A stretch of DNA of 15,178 nucleotides from an uncultured Lachnospiraceae bacterium (GTDB lineage Bacteria > Bacillota > Clostridia > Lachnospirales > Lachnospiraceae), in the NCBI GenBank assembly GCA_905236615.1, contig CAJORC010000006.1, forward strand, positions 1 through 15,178, read 5' to 3'. A program made the translations under genes and the position numbers. The notes below the pieces were generated by a model, which did not search any database, was not told the DNA's origin, and was given only the letters and a program-made list of their open reading frames with translations. Of this stretch, positions 6,085 through 14,500 are shown in pieces; the stretch's first letter is position 1, and every line of letters starts with the position of its first letter.

Positions 6085-7683
6085 ATGGATAGATATTCGG
6101 TTTTGATGGCAGATGATGAGGAAGAGATCCTTGAAATAATCCTTAGAAAACTGAATTGGGAAGAACTGGGATTTGAGATCGCGGGAAGTGCGAAAAACGG
6201 TGTTGAGGCACTGGAACTTGCTGAAGAACTGCAGCCGGATGTTGTGATGACCGATATTAAAATGCCTTATATGGACGGTCTTACACTGGCTCACCGTGTA
6301 AAAGAGATCAATCCGAAGGTAAAGATCATAATCTTTTCGGGTTTTGACGATTTTGAATATGCGAAGGAAGCAATAAAACTTGAGGCTGAGGAATACCTCT
6401 TGAAACCTGTAAATTCCGAAGAACTGGAAAAGGTTTTTAAGCGGATAAAGACGGGGCTGGATCGCGAGCTTGACGAGAAGAGGAACGTCGACAAGCTCAA
6501 GAACTATTATATGGAAAGTCTTCCGATAATGCAGGAGAGTATTTATACCGCACTTCTGCAGGGCCAGCTCAAAGACAAGAGAAGGGAAGAACTTTTTAAG
6601 AACTACCAGATAGAATTCAGCGGTGATGATTACCTGGCGGCACTTATCCATCTGTCGTCCAAGGAAAGACCGGAAGGAATAGAACCTTCGCTGCTTCTTG
6701 TATCGGTCCGCCGTCTGGCAGGAGAGGAACTGCAGGGAAAGTGGAATGTCAAGCTGGTCAACTGGTTTGGTGATATAGCAATGATAGTCTGCCTTAATGA
6801 AGAAGATGATGTAAGAGAGTTTACGGATGCCTGTGACCGTTTCTGCCGTTCGGTAAAAAAAGTCACGGGAGCTGTCGTCACTGTGGGAATAGGAGACAGG
6901 GTTGAAAGTCCTGAAGAGCTTTCAGATTCTTTCAGGGGTGCGGACAGTGCCGTAAGTTACCGGATGATGTATGGCAGCGGAAGAGCAATAAATATAGCGG
7001 AGATAGATCCTTCTGAAAGAAGTTCGCTCCCTTCTGTCGAGGACGGAATGAGAGAGGTCTTTCACAGGATAAAGACTTCCGGAAAGAAAGAATTAAAGGA
7101 GTCAGTAAAAAATCTTGTTGAGGAGATCATCGGAATAAAAACAAGCATACAGCAGTACCGCATTTTCGTTATGGAAATGATCGCCGGAATTTACAGATTT
7201 GGAAGCAGCAACAACCTGAATATGGAGGATATTTTCGGAAAAGGAGCAGACGCCTATTCAGAGGCACTTTCAATCGGAACGCCGCAGCAGCTTGTGGACT
7301 GGCTTTGCGGTATATCCGTAAAGATGCAGGAGAAGGTTGCGAATGAACGTGTAAGTTCTACCAAGTCTTTTGTTGAGAGAGCAAAGGACTATGTAAGAGA
7401 CAATTATTCAAATAAGGATCTTACGATTGAAATGGTATGCAGTTATCTTGCGGTAAGTTCGGCTTATTTTTCAACTGTCTTCAAGAAAGAAACCGGAAAG
7501 ACTTTCGGGAATTATCTGACTGAGGTCAGGATGAAAAAGGCTGTGGATATGCTCGTAAATGAAAATGAAAAGACTTATGTTATAGCGGAAAAGACCGGAT
7601 ATTCAGATCCGAATTATTTCAGCTATGTTTTCAAGAAGCAGTTCGGAATGAGTCCGTCCAAGTATAAAGCAGGAGCAAAATGA
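6085..7683 (+). CDS. YesN-like response regulator with AraC-type DNA-binding domain
   Basis: Transcription factor expected to be phosphorylated by the kinase encoded next. Residues 1-125 are a complete receiver: acidic pocket D10/D11, phosphoacceptor D57 in VVMTDIKMPYMDG, switch residue S85 in IIIFSGFDDF, and K107 in EYLLKPV. Residues about 130-425 are the long linker usual in YesN proteins, including a degenerate GGDEF-like part (VTVGIGDRVESPEELSDSFRGADSAV). Residues about 430-530 are two AraC helix-turn-helix motifs (LTIEMVCSYLAVSSAYFSTVFKKETG and YVIAEKTGYSDPNYFSYVFKKQFG). The start has GAGG 9 bases upstream. Its stop overlaps the kinase start as ATGA. I find no clear promoter between it and citrate synthase. 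Likely targets are sugar-uptake genes, by analogy only. Confidence 0.93.
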   Translation: MDRYSVLMADDEEEILEIILRKLNWEELGFEIAGSAKNGVEALELAEELQPDVVMTDIKMPYMDGLTLAHRVKEINPKVKIIIFSGFDDFEYAKEAIKLEAEEYLLKPVNSEELEKVFKRIKTGLDRELDEKRNVDKLKNYYMESLPIMQESIYTALLQGQLKDKRREELFKNYQIEFSGDDYLAALIHLSSKERPEGIEPSLLLVSVRRLAGEELQGKWNVKLVNWFGDIAMIVCLNEEDDVREFTDACDRFCRSVKKVTGAVVTVGIGDRVESPEELSDSFRGADSAVSYRMMYGSGRAINIAEIDPSERSSLPSVEDGMREVFHRIKTSGKKELKESVKNLVEEIIGIKTSIQQYRIFVMEMIAGIYRFGSSNNLNMEDIFGKGADAYSEALSIGTPQQLVDWLCGISVKMQEKVANERVSSTKSFVERAKDYVRDNYSNKDLTIEMVCSYLAVSSAYFSTVFKKETGKTFGNYLTEVRMKKAVDMLVNENEKTYVIAEKTGYSDPNYFSYVFKKQFGMSPSKYKAGAK

Positions 7684-9521
7684 AGAGACTGAGGGGATTA
7701 AGAAAAAGAACCGTTGTTTTAATGAACCGGAAGATACTGCGCCCCGAAATGAGAACCATTCAGGTGACGACGGCGCTTTATTTTACAACGGTTGCCGTTG
7801 CAATGGTTTTCATCATTTCTCTGATACTCTACAAGCAGTTTGTAAGCCGGAGCGAAAAAATGCAGATCGATGCCACAAACCGCATTTTAAGCCAGAGCCT
7901 TATAAACCTTGAAGATTATCTCAGAAGTATGAGAAGAGTTTCCGATACTGTCTATTACAGTACGATCAAGGATAAGGATCTGTCTGAAAACGGTGTGGAA
8001 GAAGACATGGCACTTCTCTATGAGGCTAATAAAGATAACCTTATCAGTATTGTATGTTTTGACGCGGACGGACAGCTCGTGGTAGCTACACCTAACAATA
8101 AGATGAAGGCGAATGCGAAAGTATCGGAACAGAGCTGGTTCAGGGAGGCACTTGCACAGGTTGAGAATCTTCATTTTTCGACACCCCATGTTGAAAATCT
8201 TTTTGCAGACAGTTCTTACAGATATTACTGGGTACTTTCACTTTCGAGGGCGATCGAACTGACAAAGGGCGGACGGCCCGAACCCGGAATCCTTCTGGTT
8301 GATATGAATTATTCAAGGATAAATGAGCTTTTATCCAAAGTCAACAGTTCCGGAAACGGAGAATATGTTTATCTTACGGACAGTGAAGGACGTATAATCT
8401 ATCACCCGAAGAAACGTCTTATCGTGTCAGGTCTTTATGAGGAAAACAATCATGAAGCAGTTAATTACAGCGAGGGCGTAACGAGGGAAGTCTTTAACGG
8501 CGAGGAGCGCGTGGTGCTTACCAGATCGGTCAGCTATACGGGATGGAAACTGATCGCGGTCGTGCCAATGAGCACTTTCCGTTTGGGATTCAGAGGATTT
8601 CAGCTTTATGCGGTTCTGGTGGTAACACTGGCACTGCTTGCGATCATAGTCGTCAACCAGCTGGTATCCTACAGGATCGCTCTTCCTTTAAGGAAGCTGG
8701 ATCGTTCGGTAAGGAAATGGGAAGCCGGAGATTCTTCCGCGCAGATCTATATCGGAGGAAATGCAGAGGTCGAGCATCTGGGGCGGACGATGTCCGCTAC
8801 ACTGGCGCAGCTCCGTAAGCTTATGGATGATATCGTTATGGAACAGGAGCAGAAGAGGAAGAGTGAGCTTGATGCCCTGCAGAGCCAGATAAATCCGCAC
8901 TTCCTTTATAATACACTGGAGTCCATTGTCTGGATGATAGAGGGCGAACGTTATAGAGATGCGGTCTATATGGTTACCGAGCTTTCGAGTCTTTTCAGGG
9001 TAAGTCTTTCAAAGGGGAAGACGATCATAAGAATCGCGGACGAAATTAAACATGCCACTAATTATATGAACATACAGAAGATCCGTTATAAGAATTCTTT
9101 TACGGTTGATTTTGACATCGCGGAAGACATAATGGAATGCTGTACGGTAAAGCTTGTCATCCAGCCTCTTCTGGAAAATGCCATTTATTATGGTATTGAG
9201 GGTATGGATGGAGAAGGTGAGATAGAAGTAAAAGGTTACCGGAAGGATGATGACATTTATCTGGAGGTAAGGGATAATGGTGTCGGAATGCCGCCGGAAG
9301 TTGTTGAAAGCCTTCTTAATGATGAGGGTAAAAAATATGCGCACGGTTCCGGCGTCGGAGTGATAAACGTGCATCGACGGATTCAGATAAGGTTCGGAGA
9401 AGCCTACGGACTGGAAATTGAGAGTGAGCCGGATGAAGGAACCGTTATGCGGATACATCTGCCCTATACCCTGTATGGCAGTGATACCCAGCAGCTGCTT
9501 GAGAAGGGGGGACGGAGATGA
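7680..9521 (+). CDS. YesM-like sensor histidine kinase (dCache-HAMP-HisKA_7TM/LytS-type kinase)
   Basis: Membrane sensor kinase of 613 residues. It has a basic N-terminus, a first membrane helix at about residues 29-51, and an extracytoplasmic region at about 55-300 that reads as a dCache-type sensor (for example FDADGQLVVATPNNK and YVYLTDSEGRIIYHP). A second helix lies at about 305-330, followed by HAMP (LPLRKLDRSV onward). The phosphorylated H407 is in QSQINPHFLYNTLES, characteristic of the His_kinase/LytS-YesM class. ATP-binding residues follow: N500 in QPLLENAIYYGIEG, D532 in DNGVGM, and the glycine loop GSGVGVINVHRRI. The start ATG overlaps the regulator's stop (ATGA) and has AGGAG 4 bases upstream, implying translational coupling. 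An internal ATG at 7722 lacks a ribosome binding site. Confidence 0.93.
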   Translation: MKRLRGLRKRTVVLMNRKILRPEMRTIQVTTALYFTTVAVAMVFIISLILYKQFVSRSEKMQIDATNRILSQSLINLEDYLRSMRRVSDTVYYSTIKDKDLSENGVEEDMALLYEANKDNLISIVCFDADGQLVVATPNNKMKANAKVSEQSWFREALAQVENLHFSTPHVENLFADSSYRYYWVLSLSRAIELTKGGRPEPGILLVDMNYSRINELLSKVNSSGNGEYVYLTDSEGRIIYHPKKRLIVSGLYEENNHEAVNYSEGVTREVFNGEERVVLTRSVSYTGWKLIAVVPMSTFRLGFRGFQLYAVLVVTLALLAIIVVNQLVSYRIALPLRKLDRSVRKWEAGDSSAQIYIGGNAEVEHLGRTMSATLAQLRKLMDDIVMEQEQKRKSELDALQSQINPHFLYNTLESIVWMIEGERYRDAVYMVTELSSLFRVSLSKGKTIIRIADEIKHATNYMNIQKIRYKNSFTVDFDIAEDIMECCTVKLVIQPLLENAIYYGIEGMDGEGEIEVKGYRKDDDIYLEVRDNGVGMPPEVVESLLNDEGKKYAHGSGVGVINVHRRIQIRFGEAYGLEIESEPDEGTVMRIHLPYTLYGSDTQQLLEKGGRR

Positions 9522-10489
9522 AATCAGACAAGATAGTGCTTATCGCCGCCATTACCATACTTCTTTCGGTTATCGCGCTGGTAAGCTGGCAGATAGTTAA
9601 TATGGGACGAATGACTGAGCCTGTAAAGGTTTCGGTCATAGTTAATAATTCAAGCCTTGACAGATGGACTAATTTTAAGGAAGGCTTGAAGCAGGGTGAG
9701 AAAGATTTTGATATCAGGATAAATCTCGTCTCAACTTCGGATATCGTTTCGATGGCAAATGAGAAGGAAATTATAGAGAAAGAGATTGCAAACGGAGCGG
9801 GAGCACTGATCGTAGAACTGTTCAACAGTTATAACCAGACAGCTTATCTGGAAAACATTAATAATGAAGTTCCGATCGTTCTTGTCAGTACAGACTCATC
9901 TCCGGAAGATGTCTTTTATTCCGTTACTTCCGATAATACTTCTATAGGAAGAACACTTGCCATGGAATTAAAACGCGATCTTGAGGGAAAGCCGGCCAGA
10001 GTGGGTATCCTTGCCGGAAATCAGGAACAGCTTTCGATGTTTCAGCGCCTGAGCGGTTTTCGAAAGGAGATAGAGGGCGGCAGAATAGAGATAGTATGGC
10101 AGATCTCCGGACATGATAATTCAGGTGTGGTCGCAAAGATGATGGACTACCAGAAGGAGAAGCATGCAGAGTATTGTATCGCACTTGGCAATACGGAAAC
10201 AGAGAAAGCGATAGAGTATTATAATGTATTTGGCGGAACTTTTGAGGGTGCCGTTTATGGTGTGGGATGTTCGGAGGAGGCTGTTTATTATCTTGACAAC
10301 GGACTGATCAGAAAACTTATTGTTCCGGATGAATATGATATGGGATATAAGTGTGCCCTTTCCATAGCGAAGCGGATATCATATATAACCGAAGCGGATA
10401 AGCATATTGATACGGCATTTAAAGTAATCGACGGTGACAGTCTTTATAATCCCGAAAATCAGACTTTGATATTTCCGGAAGCGCAGTAA
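9518..10489 (+). CDS. Membrane-anchored sugar-binding-protein homologue (putative co-sensor)
   Basis: A 323-residue protein with a single N-terminal membrane helix (about residues 6-26), no lipobox cysteine and no obvious signal-peptidase site. It should therefore stay anchored with its binding domain outside. Residues about 36-300 follow the periplasmic-binding-protein type 1/4 fold: VSVIVNNSSLDRWTNFKEGLKQG, GAGALIVELFNSYN, VPIVLVSTDS, SDNTSIGRTLAMEL, RVGILAGNQEQLSMFQRLSGF. It overlaps the kinase gene by ATGA, so the three proteins are probably made in step. Known parallels (XylFII with LytS and YesN in clostridia) suggest that it binds a sugar and passes the signal to the kinase; the ligand is unknown. 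It does not look like a transport lipoprotein. Its stop codon lies within the left copy of the GTAATAGT repeat that flanks the adjacent palindrome. Confidence 0.88.
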   Translation: MKSDKIVLIAAITILLSVIALVSWQIVNMGRMTEPVKVSVIVNNSSLDRWTNFKEGLKQGEKDFDIRINLVSTSDIVSMANEKEIIEKEIANGAGALIVELFNSYNQTAYLENINNEVPIVLVSTDSSPEDVFYSVTSDNTSIGRTLAMELKRDLEGKPARVGILAGNQEQLSMFQRLSGFRKEIEGGRIEIVWQISGHDNSGVVAKMMDYQKEKHAEYCIALGNTETEKAIEYYNVFGGTFEGAVYGVGCSEEAVYYLDNGLIRKLIVPDEYDMGYKCALSIAKRISYITEADKHIDTAFKVIDGDSLYNPENQTLIFPEAQ

Positions 10490-10543
10490 TAGTGTTACAA
10501 TTCAGTTCCCAATTGGTTGGGAACTGAATTGTAACGTAATAGT
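10486..10543. mobile_element. 42-bp perfect palindrome flanked by an 8-bp direct repeat (candidate micro-insertion)
   Basis: The left arm at 10494-10512 (GTTACAATTCAGTTCCCAA) and its exact reverse complement at 10517-10535 surround TTGG. Directly outside both ends, with no gap, is GTAATAGT (10486-10493 and 10536-10543); the bases beyond these copies differ. This is what an insertion of a 42-bp palindromic unit with an 8-bp target duplication would leave. There is no T-run, so it is not a standard terminator. On the mRNA it forms a stem of 19 bp immediately before the Shine-Dalgarno of the lipoprotein gene. The mobile origin is inference; the palindrome and repeats are directly visible. Confidence 0.7.
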
Positions 10544-10556
10544 TGGGAAGGTAAAC

Positions 10557-11567
10557 ATGAAAAATGGAGTTGTTAAAAAGCTGACAGCGGTGATCCTGCT
10601 GGCATCACTCTGTCTGTCGGGATGTGAAAAGAAGGAAGAGGAAAAGACCTCGATAAAGGTTGGGGTAACGGTGTATGACAGTCATGATACATTTATTTCG
10701 GAGCTGATGGGCGATTTTAACGAACTCGTGACGAAGAAGGCATATGAGAGCGGTGTCGCGATCAGCGTTGAAGTAATGAATGCAGGCTGGAACCAGTCCA
10801 CGCAGAACAGCAATGTCGAGGATATGATCGACAACGGCTGTGATATTCTATGTGTAAATCTTGTTGACAGAACTGCACCGACTGCAATAATAGATATAGC
10901 GAGACAGAAGAATGTTCCCATTATTTTCTTTAACAGGGAACCGGTGGAAGGTGATCTGGACAGATGGGATCATCTCTATTATGTGGGAACCGATGCGAGA
11001 CAGTCAGGAGCAATGCAGGGAGAGATCGCTGCAGAGGCATTTACGAAACATCCTGAATATGACCGTAACGGGAACGGAGAGATAGAGTATGTTATGATCG
11101 AGGGAGAAAGCGGACATCAGGATGCGATCGTCAGAACCGAAGTTTCGATCAGCAAACTCGCTGACTCCGGATTCAAAGTAAAGAAGCTTCAGTCGGCAAT
11201 AGGCAACTGGCTTCGGCCACAGGCATTCACGAAGATGGAACAGATAATAGCCGAATACGGAGACGAGATAGAGCTTGTCATGGCAAATAATGATGACATG
11301 GCACTTGGTGCGATCGATGCCTATAATTCGGCGAAGATACCATTGGAAAAACGTCCGGTGATAATCGGAATTGACGGCACGGATGCCGGTGTTGTTGCCG
11401 TAAAAAATAAAGAGATGTACGGTACTGTCTTTAATGACACAAAAGGTCAGGCAGAAGCAATGGTGGATCTTATCTATGCTGAGAGCGTTCTGGGAAATAC
11501 TTCCGGTATAGATTTCAGTGAAGACAGGGTTATCCGTGTGCCTCACAGTAAGATTGTTGGTGAGTAG
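10557..11567 (+). CDS. mglB: MglB-like D-galactose/D-glucose-binding lipoprotein
   Basis: Extracellular sugar-binding protein tethered as a lipoprotein: 336 residues with signal sequence and lipobox LSGC (C23). The mature part follows E. coli MglB closely. FFNREP..YYVGTD matches the hinge region, and DRNGNGEI (from D169) matches the calcium loop. GESGHQDAIVRT holds the His, Asp and Arg ligands of the sugar, and W in GNWLRPQA is the stacking tryptophan. ANNDDMALGAIDA, GIDGTDAG and GTVFNDTKGQA supply the remaining polar contacts. Galactose or glucose is therefore the likely ligand (inference from conserved residues). GGGAAGG at 10545-10551 is the ribosome binding site, 5 bases before the ATG. 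No MglA ATPase or MglC permease follows, so the partner transporter must be elsewhere or lost, or this protein serves sensing or chemotaxis. It is the fourth gene of the sensor operon. Confidence 0.9.
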   Translation: MKNGVVKKLTAVILLASLCLSGCEKKEEEKTSIKVGVTVYDSHDTFISELMGDFNELVTKKAYESGVAISVEVMNAGWNQSTQNSNVEDMIDNGCDILCVNLVDRTAPTAIIDIARQKNVPIIFFNREPVEGDLDRWDHLYYVGTDARQSGAMQGEIAAEAFTKHPEYDRNGNGEIEYVMIEGESGHQDAIVRTEVSISKLADSGFKVKKLQSAIGNWLRPQAFTKMEQIIAEYGDEIELVMANNDDMALGAIDAYNSAKIPLEKRPVIIGIDGTDAGVVAVKNKEMYGTVFNDTKGQAEAMVDLIYAESVLGNTSGIDFSEDRVIRVPHSKIVGE

Positions 11568-11581
11568 GAGCGTTAAATTAA

Positions 11582-14500
11582 ATGTCTTTTGTGCATTTGC
11601 ATACCCATACGGAATATTCACTTCTGGATGGGTCGAATAAAATAACTGAATATGTATCAAGAGTAAAAGAACTCGGAATGAATGCGGCAGCCATCACAGA
11701 CCACGGTGTTATGTACGGGGTAATAGATTTTTATAAAGCCTGCAAAGCTGCGGAGATCAATCCGGTTCTTGGCTGTGAAGTCTACGTGGCGCCGGGGTCG
11801 CGTCATGAAAAACAAGGAAAAGCCGATGATGACAGATATTATCATCTGGTACTTCTTGCTGAAAATAATGAAGGTTATCAGAACCTTATGAAGATAGTAT
11901 CCATCGGTTTTACGGAAGGCTACTATTATAAGCCCCGTGTTGATAAAGAGATACTGAGAAAATATCATAAGGGAATAATAGCATTGTCTGCATGTCTTGC
12001 CGGTGAGATTCCCAGAGCACTTGTGCGAGGTCAGAGAGAAGAGGCGGAAAAGCTTGCACTTGAATATGAGGAAATATTCGGAAAGGGGAATTTCTTCCTT
12101 GAACTTCAGGATCACGGGATAAATGCGCAGCGCCTTGTTGACCAGGAACTTGTTGCGATGTCGTCAAAGCTCGGGATAGAACTTGTTGCGACAAACGATA
12201 TCCATTATACATATCATGAGGATGAAAAAGCGCATGATATACTTCTCTGTCTGCAGACCGGAAAAAAACTTGCGGATGAAGACAGGATGCGCTATGAAGG
12301 CGGTCAGTATTATGTGAAATCAGAGGAAGAAATGCAGAAGCTCTTCCCATATGCGCTGCAGGCTCTGGAAAATACGCAGAAAATAGCTGACAGATGCCAT
12401 GTGGAGATAGAATTCCACAATACAAAGCTTCCGCATTTTGAAGTACCCGAAGGCTATGATTCATGGAGTTATCTAAATCATTTATGCGAAGAAGGATTCA
12501 GAGAAAGATATCCTGATGATGACGGAAAACTGCACGAGCAGATGATCTACGAATTATCCGTCATAAAGAAGATGGGTTATGTGGATTACTTCCTTATAGT
12601 ATGGGATTACATAAATTATGCAAAGGAACACGATATACCTGTAGGTCCGGGAAGAGGATCTGCGGCCGGAGCGATAGTTTCTTATGCGCTGAAGATCACG
12701 GATATCGATCCTGTTAAATACGACCTTCTCTTTGAGCGTTTTCTTAATCCCGAGCGTGTGTCCATGCCCGATATAGACGTGGACTTTGCATATGAAGGCC
12801 GTCAGCAGGTCATTGATTATGTGGTGGAAAAATACGGCAGGGATAAGTGCGTACAGATCGTCACTTTCGGTACACTGGCTGCCAAGGGTGTTATCAGGGA
12901 TGTTGCCAGAGTTATGGATCTTCCCTATTCCTTTGGTGATAACCTTGCAAAAATGATACCTGTCGAGCTCAATATCACTCTTGATAAGGCACTTAAGGAA
13001 AATAACGATCTGAGAAAACTGTATGAAACGGATGAGACGGTGCATCTTGTAATAGATATGTGCAAAAGGCTTGAAGGACTTCCGAGGCACACTTCCATGC
13101 ACGCAGCGGGAATACTTATCACACCTGAGTCGGCAGATAATTATGTTCCGCTGTCGAGAGGATCCGCAGGGGAAGTTACGACCCAGTTCACAATGACAAC
13201 ACTGGAAGAACTGGGACTACTGAAAATGGACTTCCTTGGTCTGCGTACACTTACGGTAATTCAGGATGCGGTCAATTTTGCGAATGAAAGACATCCGGGA
13301 CTCAATCTTGATATAAATAAGATCGACTATGATGATCCTGAGGTTCTCAAATATATATCCACAGGAGAAACAGACGGTATTTTCCAGCTGGAGTCCGGCG
13401 GAATGCAGCGGTTTATGAAAGAACTTTCTCCCGAAAGCCTTGAAGATATCATCGCGGGTATCGCTCTTTACAGACCGGGCCCGATGGATTTCATACCTAA
13501 ATATATCGAGGGAAAGAAGAATGCCGGAAATGTCAGCTACGACTGCCCGGAACTGGAGCCGATACTTAAACCTACCCACGGCTGTATAGTTTATCAGGAA
13601 CAGGTTATGCAGATAGTACAGCAGCTCGGCGGTTATACGCTGGGACGGGCAGACCTTGTGCGCCGTGCCATGAGTAAGAAAAAGCAGCATGTCATGGAGG
13701 AAGAACGGGCTAATTTCGTTCACGGAAATGCGGAGCAGGGAGTGCCGGGATGTGTTGCAAAAGGTATATCCGAGGAGACTGCTTCGAAGATATACGGCGA
13801 CATGATGGATTTCGCAAAGTATGCCTTTAATAAATCACATGCGGCCTGCTATGCTTATGTTACTATGCAGACGGCCTTCATGAAATATTATTATCCTGTG
13901 GAATTTATGTCTTCCATCATGACAAGTTTCATGGATAATCCGGGTAAGGTTGCCGGATATATAATGGTATGCCGGAATATGGGAATCTCGATTCTTTCAC
14001 CTGACATAAACGAAAGTGCCGGAGGATTTACACCATCCGGGGAAAAGGCGATCCGCTACGGACTTAAGGCGATCAAATCCGTCGGCAGGCCTATCATTGA
14101 AGCAATAGAAAATGAACGTGAAAAGAACGGAAAATTTACAAGTATTGATGATTTTATAGAGAGGCTGGCCGGAACGGAACTTAACCGCCGTGCAGTTGAA
14201 TCCTTCATCAAGGCGGGAGCTCTGGATTCTCTCGGAGGAACGCGGAAACAGTATATGTTTGTCTACAATGCGATCATTGACAATGTTGTGGATGAACGTA
14301 AAAATAACGTGGCCGGACAGATGAGCATTTTTGATCTTATGTCCGGAGAGGATGTGAAGAGCAGGCGTTTCAGTCTTCCGAATGTCGGGGAATTCCCTGA
14401 GGATGAACGGCTTTCGTATGAAAAAGAAGTGCTGGGGGTATATGTAAGTTCCCATCCGCTTCTTGAATATGAAAATCTTTTGAAAAAAAATACTACAGCA

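Noticed and set aside
11910..12464. 184-codon minus-strand frame inside dnaE, and similar long antisense frames elsewhere
   Set aside because: These are antisense shadows of strongly recognisable genes, with no ribosome binding site and no family resemblance.
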